Part shown: one piece after another, positions 1 to 7,155 of the stretch
Position numbering within the stretch: position 1 is the first letter of the stretch
Layout of the letters: every line of letters starts with the position of its first letter
NCBI GenBank assembly: GCA_043744255.1
Contig: JAYTVA010000114.1
Location: forward strand, 1-13,497
Direction: 5' to 3'
Source: UKL13-2 sp043744255
GTDB lineage: Bacteria; Pseudomonadota; Gammaproteobacteria; Burkholderiales; Usitatibacteraceae
Length of the DNA stretch: 13,497 bases
The notes under the pieces: model-generated
The model's input: only the letters and a program-made list of their open reading frames with translations
Database searches by the model: none
What the model was told of the DNA's origin: nothing
Position numbers and translations under genes: made by a program

Positions 1-2
1 CG

Positions 3-83
3 AGCATCCCAGCCCCCAACAATCCGCAGCTGCTGCCGCCGCAGGAAATTACGGCGCGGGTGAAATTTGCGATATTTAGTTAA
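3..83 (+). CDS. Possible C-terminal end of a plus-strand gene (partial)
   Basis: An open frame enters from the left edge and ends at a TAA at 81-83, giving 26 residues that finish ITARVKFAIFS. The tail has an alternating hydrophobic/polar pattern such as is seen in the last strand of outer-membrane barrels, but it is too short to assign and the terminal Ser is not typical of that class. If real, the gene would converge on the minus-strand operon, its stop overlapping that of the pobA-like stub. It could equally be a chance open frame. Confidence is low. Confidence 0.25.
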   Translation, partial: SIPAPNNPQLLPPQEITARVKFAIFS

Positions 84-169
84 ACGAACAGTATTGAGAG
101 CTGACCCAGCAGAAGACCCGCCGGGCCGCCACCGATGATGACGACGGCGGTGCGACTATGCGCCGACAC
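80..169 (-). pseudogene. pobA: Truncated N-terminus of a PobA-like flavin hydroxylase
   Basis: Reading from a GTG at 169, this frame encodes 29 residues with a beta strand (AVVII), a Rossmann GGGPAG motif at residues 13-18 and then GLLLGQL, followed by SILFV and a stop. The segment IIGxGPxGLLLGQL is what 4-hydroxybenzoate 3-monooxygenase (PobA) carries at its extreme N-terminus; the intact enzyme has about 390 residues. Similarity ends abruptly after GQL and no frame of the remaining 79 bases continues a PobA sequence, so this looks like a breakpoint and not a simple frameshift. It lies 9 bp after dctP, where an intact pobA would fit as the step making protocatechuate from 4-hydroxybenzoate. 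No good ribosome site is visible. Another flavin monooxygenase is possible, since only about 23 residues are informative. Confidence 0.55.
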
Positions 170-178
170 GATGGTGAC

Positions 179-1210
179 TTACTTGTCGTATTGCTGAACC
201 AGCGCTTTTGCGTCATCGCGCAATGCTTTGCCGTTGCCACCTTTGGCGGCAACGTCTTTGAACCATTCTTCATCGACCCCTTCGCTGGCTTTGACCCAAC
301 GCGCGAACTCGGCGTCGCTCAAGGTGTTGACTGTATTGCCGCGATCCGTGCTCATTTTGTGATGACGCACCACTACGGAATCAAAGCCTTTTTCGCCAGC
401 CAATGCAGACGCTGCGGCACCGCTGTTGTCGTCGATGACTTTCTTCAATTCGGGTGACAAGCTATCGTATTTCGCTTGATTCATCAGCAGCGCGAACAAG
501 GAATTGGAAAACTTGTAATTGCCTGCGGGCACATCCAAATGACTCTTGGCGATCTCATGCAGCTTCACCGTCGGCACGCCTTCCCATGGCACCATCGCGC
601 CATCGATCACGCCTTTGCTGATGGATTCAGGCACGGCAGGCAGTGGCATTTGCACGGGGGCGGCACCGAGAGCGGCCAACATCCGCGAGTTAAGTCGAGT
701 CGCAGCGCGGATCTTCAGCCCTTTTAGGTCTTCGAGTTTGGTCGCACCTTTGGCGTTCGCAAAGTGAAACGAAGAGCCATCATTGGTGTGCAGCCACAGC
801 GGCTTCACGCCTTTGAATTCGTCGAGTGCATTTTTTTGCACATAGTGCCAAAACGCTCGGCTGGAACCTTTGGCGCTGCGCGTGAAAAACGGCAACTCAA
901 ACACTTCGCTCTTGGTGAAGCGGCCAGCAGAGTACGTCGGCAAGGTCCACACCACATCAGCAATGCCGTCGCGCGCCTGATCGAACAGTTGCGGCGGCGT
1001 GCCGCCCAAGGTCATGGCAGGATAAATTTGGCACTTAAGTTTGTCGTTGGATTCTTTGTTGATCTTGTCGCACCAAGGCTGAATCAAGTTGGCGTTGACG
1101 TTCGAAGTCAATGGCAAAAAGTGGTGCACTTTCAGCACCACCTGTTGCGCGTGTACCGAGGTGATGGCGAGCATGCCGACGACGGCGAGTAGGGATAGAC
1201 GATGGTTCAT
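179..1210 (-). CDS. dctP: TRAP transporter solute-binding protein DctP
   Basis: Periplasmic solute receptor of a tripartite ATP-independent (TRAP) transporter, which captures an organic acid and passes it to the DctQM membrane complex. The 343-residue length is normal for the family. Residues 1-21 form a signal peptide with a basic start, a hydrophobic core and a VHA cleavage site before QQ. The family signature is clear: an F-E-L-P-F-F stretch near 104-109, KGLKIRA with the Arg at 168 that normally pairs with the substrate carboxylate, and a VIDGAMVPWE segment around 201-210. An AGGT ribosome site sits about 8 bases before the ATG. It is the last intact gene of the operon, 20 bp after dctM. 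The ligand cannot be read from sequence; context suggests a hydroxybenzoate or related aromatic acid. Confidence 0.93.
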   Translation of the reverse strand: MNHRLSLLAVVGMLAITSVHAQQVVLKVHHFLPLTSNVNANLIQPWCDKINKESNDKLKCQIYPAMTLGGTPPQLFDQARDGIADVVWTLPTYSAGRFTKSEVFELPFFTRSAKGSSRAFWHYVQKNALDEFKGVKPLWLHTNDGSSFHFANAKGATKLEDLKGLKIRAATRLNSRMLAALGAAPVQMPLPAVPESISKGVIDGAMVPWEGVPTVKLHEIAKSHLDVPAGNYKFSNSLFALLMNQAKYDSLSPELKKVIDDNSGAAASALAGEKGFDSVVVRHHKMSTDRGNTVNTLSDAEFARWVKASEGVDEEWFKDVAAKGGNGKALRDDAKALVQQYDK

Positions 1211-1230
1211 ATTTTGACCTACGGGTCTTT

Positions 1231-2562
1231 TTAAGATTGAAAAGTGCGGACGAGCACCAGCGAAATCGACGGGAAAAATAACAGCACAATGATACGGATG
1301 AAATCCGACGCTAGAAAGGGGATCACGCCCTTGAAGGTTTCAGTGAGTGGCACATCTTTGGCGAGCCGGTTGATGATGTAAACGTTCATCCCCACGGGTG
1401 GGTGGACGAGGCCGATCTCCACGACCATCAACGCAAGAATACCGAACCACACGCTCTTATCAACAGCCGCCATGCCCCAAAAATCGAGCCCCATCACCAC
1501 TGGATAAAAAATCGGGATGGTCAGCAAAATCATCGCGAGGCTATCCATCACGCAGCCGAGAAAAATGTAGATCAGCAAAATCGCCGTCATCACCAGCAGC
1601 GGTGACAAGCCGGATGCCTGCACCCACGTGGCCAGTTCAGTCGGCATTTGCGATAACGCGAGGGCACTATTGAGCATGTCAGCACCGAGCAGCACCAAAA
1701 AAATCATCGCGGTCGCACTCGCCGTGCCCAACGCGCTATCGAGCAAGCCTTGCATGCGCATACCGCCTCGCACCACCGCCAGCGTGCCGCAGGCGGCAGC
1801 ACCAATCGCGGCAGCCTCAGTAGGATTCGCCCAACCGCCATAGATACCCACGATGACCACAAAAAACACCACCATCACCGGCAGCACTTCCAGCATCGCT
1901 TTCATGCGTTCCGGCCATGGCGTCACTTCACCAGCAGGCCCCGCTTCGGGATTGATGCGCACAATGATTTGCACGACGATCATGTAGCCGATGGTGGCGA
2001 TGATGCCCGGCAGGATTGCTGCCATGAATAATTTGCCGATGGATTCTTGCGTGAGAATCGCGTAGATCACCAGCGGGACTGAGGGTGGAATCAAGATACC
2101 AAGCGTGCCACCTGCGGCAAGGCAACCAGTGGCGAGGCTGCCCGAATAGCGGTGGCGCTTTAGTTCTGGCAACGCGACTTGCCCCATCGTGGCGGCGGTT
2201 GCGAGCGACGAGCCGCAGATCGCACCGAAGCCTGCACACGCGCCGATGGCCGCCATCGCCACGCCACCGCGCTTGTGCCCCAAAAATGCGCTGACGAAAC
2301 GGAATAAACTGCGCGACAGCCCGCCGTTAGTGGCGAATTGGCCCATCAACAAAAATAGCGGGATCACCACCAAGTCGTAATTGGAGAGCCGCGCATAGGC
2401 GAGATTTTTCAGTGACGCTAACAACGACGTAGCGTCAAAGCCGCTGAGCGCGACATAGCCACCGGCACCGGCCGCGAACATGGCGATACCAATCGGCACA
2501 CGCACCACCAGCATCGCCATCAGCGCTGCAAAGATGAGTCCACCCGCTGCGATCCCGCTCAT
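1231..2562 (-). CDS. dctM: TRAP transporter large permease DctM
   Basis: Large integral membrane subunit of the TRAP transporter, forming the translocation channel driven by an ion gradient. The protein is 443 residues, strongly hydrophobic throughout, consistent with about a dozen membrane segments. Typical DctM blocks are visible: VVRVPIGIAM near the N-terminus, the VVIPLFLLMGQFA segment, a GAICGSSLATAATMG stretch and a GGTLGILIPPSVPLV loop. The reading frame is open to 2655, but that extension lies inside dctQ and is not hydrophobic. The ATG at 2562 gives the family-like start MSGIAAGG and overlaps the dctQ stop in an ATGA, implying translational coupling. dctP follows after 20 bp. Confidence 0.93.
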   Translation of the reverse strand: MSGIAAGGLIFAALMAMLVVRVPIGIAMFAAGAGGYVALSGFDATSLLASLKNLAYARLSNYDLVVIPLFLLMGQFATNGGLSRSLFRFVSAFLGHKRGGVAMAAIGACAGFGAICGSSLATAATMGQVALPELKRHRYSGSLATGCLAAGGTLGILIPPSVPLVIYAILTQESIGKLFMAAILPGIIATIGYMIVVQIIVRINPEAGPAGEVTPWPERMKAMLEVLPVMVVFFVVIVGIYGGWANPTEAAAIGAAACGTLAVVRGGMRMQGLLDSALGTASATAMIFLVLLGADMLNSALALSQMPTELATWVQASGLSPLLVMTAILLIYIFLGCVMDSLAMILLTIPIFYPVVMGLDFWGMAAVDKSVWFGILALMVVEIGLVHPPVGMNVYIINRLAKDVPLTETFKGVIPFLASDFIRIIVLLFFPSISLVLVRTFQS

Positions 2563-3095
2563 GCTGCGCGTCCGCGCAACAGCCGTGAGGCCATGTAAAA
2601 ACCGGCGAGTGCTAACAACACAAAGCCCGGCACCATCAGCATTTGCGCGATCCACAACGGCAGTGCAAGCACGGTGGAGGTCTCTTGCGCCTCACGCAAA
2701 CCCAGCGCGCCAACGAAGGTGCGCCACGCGATCAGCGCGCCGAACAATCCGACCAAGGTTGAGCCGATGCCATCGAGTAGGCGCACATTTTTTTCGCCCC
2801 AGTGTTGCGTGAAGAAATCGACTTTCACATCGCCATGATTGAGATGGCACCACGCGAAAAAACTTGCCGACGCAAACGCCGCACACATTTGCAGCAACTC
2901 CACATCGCCCGGTACCGGCGCCGAAATAAGTTTGCGACCGACGATGGAGACAATCGACATGATGACCAACGCGATGAACACGAGCCCCCCGGCCAACGCG
3001 AGCCAACGCGCGCAGGCACGTAGCGCGCGACCATACGCGCCATGTTCTATCACTGGCGTATCCGGCATCAGCGCCGCAGGTAACGGTTCGCGCAT
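2559..3095 (-). CDS. dctQ: TRAP transporter small permease DctQ
   Basis: Small membrane subunit of the TRAP transporter, which pairs with DctM. The protein has 178 residues and four predicted membrane segments, roughly 31-51, 66-84, 109-128 and 146-168. It shows family landmarks: a GRKLISAPVPGDVELLQ region after the first helix, HGDVKVDFF after the second, and an ETSTVLALPLWI segment leading into the last helix. It starts 14 bp after the stop of the gentisate dioxygenase gene, with only a purine-rich GAAAGAAAAA before the ATG and no strong ribosome site. Its TGA overlaps the dctM ATG. Confidence 0.92.
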   Translation of the reverse strand: MREPLPAALMPDTPVIEHGAYGRALRACARWLALAGGLVFIALVIMSIVSIVGRKLISAPVPGDVELLQMCAAFASASFFAWCHLNHGDVKVDFFTQHWGEKNVRLLDGIGSTLVGLFGALIAWRTFVGALGLREAQETSTVLALPLWIAQMLMVPGFVLLALAGFYMASRLLRGRAA

Positions 3096-3109
3096 TTTTT
3101 CTTTCGCGG

Positions 3110-4147
3110 CTACAGTCGCTGCTCACGAAAGAAGCCGAGCTTCTCTTGCGCAACCCGATCCGAGTATGAAAATAGGATGAGGTCACTCGTGGCGGCGATG
3201 GTTTGGCGCATCCAGCCGGGGACGACCACGACGTCGTGCGGCGCGACCGCAAAGCGCTTGCCCTCGACGGTGATGGTGCCACTGCCTTCCACCACCACAT
3301 GCACCATGCTGTCGGTGCTGCGGTACGCTTGTGTAGCGAAAGCGGCCGGCAACAACCGGATCATGGTCGCCATGGTCGGCATTGCCCAGCCGCCATCGAG
3401 CGGGTTCACGTAGCGCATCAGGTGACCGTGGTGTGCGTCGGGTGCAACTGCGTGTGTGAGTGCGTGCAGCGCGTCGCGGGTACGCACATACGGGTAGTTG
3501 AAGACCGGCGAATTTTGCGACACGGCTTTATAGCCCACCGGCAACAGACCGGTGCCGTAACGCGCGAGTGAATCGCCAGTGGGGCGCGTGACTTCGGCCT
3601 CGTCGTTGGCATGCTCCTCGCGAAAGGTGCTATTAAAAAACGCAGTGATCGGAATATCGAGGCCATCAAGCCAGATCATCGGCCCGGCAGCTTCCTGGCC
3701 GTGGTGATGGAACGTCCACGACGGTGTAATCACAAAGTCGCCGGGCTGCATGATGGTTTTTTCGCCATCCACTGCCGTGTAAGCACCGCTGCCTTCGATC
3801 ACAAATCGCAACGCGCTTTGCGTGTGGCGATGCGCGGGGGCAACCTCACCGGGCATGATGAGTTGCAGGCCAGCGTAGAGCGTATTGGTGATTTGCGAAG
3901 TGCCCGCCAATCCTGGGTTTTCAAGGATAAGTACCCGGCGCTCGGCTTCCTTGGCGGAGATGTTGTCTGCGGACTCCAACACATACGGACGAACATCTTG
4001 GTACGCCCAATGATGCGCAACGCCAATCGGCGTGGGCGCGGCAGGCACCAAGGACTTGAGACGCGTCCACAGTGGCGCGAGATGTTGCGTACCGGCGCGC
4101 GCGTAAAACGCTTCGCGTTGCGATTGAATGTTGGAGACGGCGGACAT
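3110..4147 (-). CDS. Gentisate 1,2-dioxygenase
   Basis: Cytoplasmic Fe(II) extradiol dioxygenase of the bicupin type, opening gentisate between C1 and C2 to maleylpyruvate. The 345-residue length is normal. The N-terminal cupin carries PAHRHTQSALRFVIEG with the HxH iron ligands at 106 and 108, a further ligand in WTFHHHG (147 or 149), and WLDGLDIP just after it. A second cupin follows at about 245-335. An in-frame ATG lies at 4165, but GAGGAG falls between the two ATGs with ideal spacing to 4147, so 4147 is chosen. The motif is usually WHDHG in relatives; here Asp is replaced by His and Trp by Phe. Related 1-hydroxy-2-naphthoate and salicylate dioxygenases share the fold, but the neighbouring 3-hydroxybenzoate 6-hydroxylase and fumarylpyruvate hydrolase favour gentisate. 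Confidence 0.9.
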   Translation of the reverse strand: MSAVSNIQSQREAFYARAGTQHLAPLWTRLKSLVPAAPTPIGVAHHWAYQDVRPYVLESADNISAKEAERRVLILENPGLAGTSQITNTLYAGLQLIMPGEVAPAHRHTQSALRFVIEGSGAYTAVDGEKTIMQPGDFVITPSWTFHHHGQEAAGPMIWLDGLDIPITAFFNSTFREEHANDEAEVTRPTGDSLARYGTGLLPVGYKAVSQNSPVFNYPYVRTRDALHALTHAVAPDAHHGHLMRYVNPLDGGWAMPTMATMIRLLPAAFATQAYRSTDSMVHVVVEGSGTITVEGKRFAVAPHDVVVVPGWMRQTIAATSDLILFSYSDRVAQEKLGFFREQRL

Positions 4148-4162
4148 GATGTTCTCCTCGTT

Positions 4163-4209
4163 CACGCCTCGGTTAGCGGGCGTGTTGGACTTGTTGGTAC
4201 GGCCAGCAA
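4163..4209. repeat. Two small inverted repeats between the hydrolase and dioxygenase genes
   Basis: The 66 bp spacer between the fumarylpyruvate hydrolase stop and the dioxygenase start is the longest gap between intact genes of the operon. It holds CACGCC (4163-4168) paired with GGCGTG (4179-4184), and TTGTTGG (4191-4197) paired imperfectly with CCAGCAA (4203-4209). Neither is followed by a U-tract on the minus strand, so they are not canonical terminators. They might be RNA processing or stability elements, or chance. Confidence 0.3.
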
Positions 4210-4213
4210 CATC

Positions 4214-4912
4214 TTAGACTACGCGCACCTTCAATTCGCCAAATCCTTCGACGCCGCCGACCATGGTTTGCCCGCGCGTGACTGCTCCCACGCCTTCGGG
4301 TGTGCCGGTGTAAATGAGATCGCCGGGTGCCAGCGCAAAGTATTTTGAAAGGTCGGCGATCACTTCAGGAATCGACCAAATCAATTTCGCCATGTCGCTA
4401 CGTTGACGATCCACGCCATCGACTTGCAACCAGATTTCGGCCTTGGTGGGATGTCCAGAAACGGCGGCAGGGGTGAGTGGGCCAATCGGCGCGGATTGAT
4501 CGAATGCCTTGCCTAATTCCCATGGCCGGCCTTTGTCGCGCGATTTGATTTGCAGATCACGGCGCGTCATATCGAGACCAACGCCGTAGCCCCAAATGTG
4601 TTCGTTCGCGCGCTCGGCCGGAATATCGCGCCCGCCTTTGCCGATGGCTGCGACCAATTCGATTTCGTGGTGTAGGTCGGCGGTATGGGTGGGATACGCC
4701 ATCTCGCCGGTGGTGCCTGCTGCCACCACCACGACGGCGTTGTCCGGCTTGCAAAAGAAAAACGGTGGATCGCGATCTGGGTCGAAGCCCATCTCGCGCG
4801 CATGTGCGGCGTAATTGCGACCGACGCAATAGACGCGGCGCACGGGAAATAAATCGCTGCTGCCGACGATAGGCACACCAATCGGCGCTTCGGCTGGGAT
4901 GACATAACTCAT
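4214..4912 (-). CDS. nagK: Fumarylpyruvate hydrolase (FAH family)
   Basis: Cytoplasmic metal-dependent C-C hydrolase of the fumarylacetoacetase superfamily, which in the gentisate route splits fumarylpyruvate into fumarate and pyruvate. At 232 residues it has the compact single-domain length of the bacterial enzymes. The N-terminus has VYCVGRNYAAHAREMG (about 28-42), then FFFCKPDNAVV. The metal site is visible as HHEIELV (Glu83, Glu85) and Asp114 in GLDMTRRDLQ. KAFDQSAPIGP and GDLIYTGTPEGVG complete the signature. A GGAGAA ribosome site precedes the ATG by a good distance. It lies between 3-hydroxybenzoate 6-hydroxylase and gentisate dioxygenase, which is the main reason for naming the substrate. 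Some relatives act directly on maleylpyruvate, and no isomerase is encoded nearby, so that activity cannot be excluded. Confidence 0.9.
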   Translation of the reverse strand: MSYVIPAEAPIGVPIVGSSDLFPVRRVYCVGRNYAAHAREMGFDPDRDPPFFFCKPDNAVVVVAAGTTGEMAYPTHTADLHHEIELVAAIGKGGRDIPAERANEHIWGYGVGLDMTRRDLQIKSRDKGRPWELGKAFDQSAPIGPLTPAAVSGHPTKAEIWLQVDGVDRQRSDMAKLIWSIPEVIADLSKYFALAPGDLIYTGTPEGVGAVTRGQTMVGGVEGFGELKVRVV

Positions 4913-4944
4913 GTGTGGTTCTCCAAAAAATTCAAGTCGCTAAA

Positions 4945-6141
4945 TTAGGCAACTAAGCAGTTATCTACGCGCCAGCCATACAGCCACTCTAGCGCATCAT
5001 AAAAACGTTCGGGTGCGCGGTTTTTCCACAATTCATTGCGCACCAATCGCTCGACGCCCTTGGCGTGGAAGATACGTCCCATCTCGCGCGCAGACAGCAC
5101 CACGCGCGCGGTGCGGGCGATGCGCGAACGTTGGTAGTGCGCGAACGCCTTGGCGAAATCGTGGTGGTGCACCCGTAGCGCCTCGCCGAGCGTGACCGCA
5201 TCTTCCATCGCCATACACGCACCTTGCGCGAGGTATTGCAGCGTCGGGTGTGCGGCATCGCCGAGCAAAGTCACGCGGCCAAACGTCCACTCACCAATCG
5301 GCTCGCGATCGGCGGTGGCCCAGCGCGTCCAATCTTTTGGCAAATCAATCAACTGCCGGGCGCGCGGCGCGATGCCCGCAAAGTAGCTTTGGACCTCCGC
5401 GTGACTGCCGACCCGTACGCCCCATTCCTCAAGCTCGCGGCTGTGGAAGGTCACGACGACGTTGTATTGCTCGCCGCCGCGCAAGGGGTAATGCACCAAG
5501 TGGCAGTCGGGACCGACCCAAATGCTCGCGGCGTTCCATTGCAGATCGAGCGGGAAATCTGCTTTGTCCACCACCGCGCGATACACCACATGCCCGGACA
5601 CGCGCGCATCATCGCCCACGTATTGCCGACGCACGGCAGACTTCACACCGTCCGCGCCGATCAGCGCCACACCATGATGGGTACCGCCAGCCGCGTCATG
5701 CACGGTCACACCATCTTCATCTTGCGTGATGCGCTGCACGCTAGTGGAAGTGGCGATTTCAATTTGGCCGGACACCTGCGCGCCTTCGAGCAACGACTTA
5801 TGCACGTCGGCGCGATGGATTACCGCATACGGATTGCCAAAGCGCTGACGGAACGCCTCTCCCACGGGAATGCGCCCAACCAGCGATTCGTCAATCGCAT
5901 CGTGCATCACCATTTCATCGGTGTATACCGCGCGGCTGCGCGCACGCTCACCGATGCCCAAGGCGTCAAACGCCGCGAATCCATTGGGCCCTAGCTGAAT
6001 GCCCGCGCCGATTTCACCGAGTGCTAATGCCTGCTCAAGCACTTTGACCGCAAAGCCTTGGCGGGTGAGAGCGAGTGCCGCAGCGACCCCGCCGATGCCG
6101 CCACCGGCGACCAACACTAATCCGTTGGAATTTCTACTCAT
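4945..6141 (-). CDS. 3-hydroxybenzoate 6-monooxygenase (FAD-dependent)
   Basis: Class A flavin hydroxylase that uses NAD(P)H and O2 to convert 3-hydroxybenzoate to gentisate. From the ATG at 6141 the protein has 398 residues: GGGIGG FAD fold at 13-18, an IGADGVKS block near 162-168 and GDAAHP at about 294-299. Residues known to matter in the Rhodococcus enzyme (His213, Tyr217, Gln301) have clear counterparts in HLVHY (His214, Tyr218) and AQGACMAMEDA (Gln306), arguing for 3-hydroxybenzoate over salicylate. The frame is open to an ATG at 6186, which would add 15 residues and overlap the aldo/keto reductase gene; 6141 fits the family N-terminus, though neither start has a strong ribosome site. 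It lies 22 bp after the reductase gene and 32 bp before fumarylpyruvate hydrolase. Confidence 0.9.
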   Translation of the reverse strand: MSRNSNGLVLVAGGGIGGVAAALALTRQGFAVKVLEQALALGEIGAGIQLGPNGFAAFDALGIGERARSRAVYTDEMVMHDAIDESLVGRIPVGEAFRQRFGNPYAVIHRADVHKSLLEGAQVSGQIEIATSTSVQRITQDEDGVTVHDAAGGTHHGVALIGADGVKSAVRRQYVGDDARVSGHVVYRAVVDKADFPLDLQWNAASIWVGPDCHLVHYPLRGGEQYNVVVTFHSRELEEWGVRVGSHAEVQSYFAGIAPRARQLIDLPKDWTRWATADREPIGEWTFGRVTLLGDAAHPTLQYLAQGACMAMEDAVTLGEALRVHHHDFAKAFAHYQRSRIARTARVVLSAREMGRIFHAKGVERLVRNELWKNRAPERFYDALEWLYGWRVDNCLVA

Positions 6142-6163
6142 GCGGTTAGCGGAGGCAGGTTGC

Positions 6164-7153
6164 TCAAAACTCTTCCGTATCCACATCTGCCTGCGCCGCT
6201 ACGGAATAGCGTCCACCCGACACCGTTTTTTCATTGATGAGCGCATCGAGCCGCGCGATCACGCTGGCGTGCAAGCGCACATTACACGCCGCCACGTTGT
6301 CTGTAAGATGGTCGATCCGCGTAGTGCCTGGCAGCGCGATGATGTTCTCCCTTTTGGCGAGTACCCATGCGAGTGACAACTGCGCCGCCGTGCAGCCTAC
6401 TTCCTCGGCGATGTCATTGAGACCCGCGAGCAAGCGCGCATTGACGGCGTAGTGCGGCTCTTGAAAGCGCGGCATGGTGCGGCGAATGTCTTTGGCGTCT
6501 AAGGACGATGCTTCCAGCGGCAAACCAGACAGAAAGCCACGCCCGACGGGGCTGAACGCGACGAATGCGATGCCTAGCGCTTCGCACGCATCGAGTACTG
6601 CGATTTCAACATTGCGTGACCACAGCGAGTATTCCGATTGCACTGCGGCGATGGGATGTGCGGCATGCGCGCGACGGAGGGTGGGTGCAGAAATTTCTGA
6701 GAGGCCAATCGACTTGATTTTGCCTTCACGAATTAACTCCGCCATCGCGCCGATGGTTTCTTCAATCGGGATCGTCTTGTCCCAGCGGTGCAGGTAGTAG
6801 AGGTCAATCACGTCGGTGCGCAAACGCTTCAGCGCGTCTTCACACGTCCGCCTGATCGTTGCGGGGCGGCCATCAATGACGCGCTTACCGTCGATGCCGG
6901 TCATGCCGCATTTGCTGGCGAGGAAAAATTGTTTTCGATGCGGGCTCAACACCCGCCCAACCAATTCTTCATTGGCACCGAAGCCGTACAGTGCGGCGGT
7001 ATCGAACATCGTGATACCGAGGTCAAGTGCCCGAAGAAGCACGGCTGACGCGGCTTCCGGGGTGGCGGGGGGGCCGTAGGCATGGCTGACATTCATGCAG
7101 CCCATGGCGATGGCGGAGACTTCAAACGCGCCGAGTTTGCGGGTGGGCAACAT
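6164..7153 (-). CDS. Aldo/keto reductase of unknown substrate
   Basis: NADPH-dependent (beta/alpha)8-barrel oxidoreductase of the aldo/keto reductase superfamily, about 329 residues from the ATG at 7153. The catalytic tetrad is visible: Asp51 and Tyr56 in FDTAALYG, Lys81 in LASKCG and His122 in YYLHRWD. The cofactor phosphate region appears as ALPGTTRIDHLTDN near the C-terminus, and the protein groups with the bacterial 'YYLHR' oxidoreductases. The longer frame to 7207 runs into ligC; the ATG at 7153 lies 2 bp after the ligC stop and gives the standard LPTRKLG opening. It sits at the junction between the protocatechuate and gentisate modules, but neither pathway needs such an enzyme. It might reduce an aromatic aldehyde or detoxify a reactive semialdehyde; that is guesswork. 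Confidence 0.88.
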   Translation of the reverse strand: MLPTRKLGAFEVSAIAMGCMNVSHAYGPPATPEAASAVLLRALDLGITMFDTAALYGFGANEELVGRVLSPHRKQFFLASKCGMTGIDGKRVIDGRPATIRRTCEDALKRLRTDVIDLYYLHRWDKTIPIEETIGAMAELIREGKIKSIGLSEISAPTLRRAHAAHPIAAVQSEYSLWSRNVEIAVLDACEALGIAFVAFSPVGRGFLSGLPLEASSLDAKDIRRTMPRFQEPHYAVNARLLAGLNDIAEEVGCTAAQLSLAWVLAKRENIIALPGTTRIDHLTDNVAACNVRLHASVIARLDALINEKTVSGGRYSVAAQADVDTEEF

Positions 7154-7155
7154 TC

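Noticed and set aside
1..178. Rho-independent terminator after dctP
   Set aside because: No GC-rich hairpin followed by a U-tract on the minus strand was found.
2563..2655. 31-residue N-terminal extension of DctM
   Set aside because: Shadow of dctQ in another frame; the ATGA overlap at 2559-2562 marks the natural start.
3611..4348. 245-codon open frame on the plus strand
   Set aside because: It lies opposite gentisate dioxygenase, whose motifs are unambiguous; its product has no recognisable domain and arises from GC-rich antisense.
4214..4912. Homoprotocatechuate isomerase/decarboxylase (HpaG) or acylpyruvase
   Set aside because: Same superfamily, but no homoprotocatechuate genes are present; the gentisate neighbours explain it better.
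5224..5994. 256-codon open frame on the plus strand
   Set aside because: Antisense of 3-hydroxybenzoate 6-hydroxylase; the sense strand carries FAD motifs and active-site residues.
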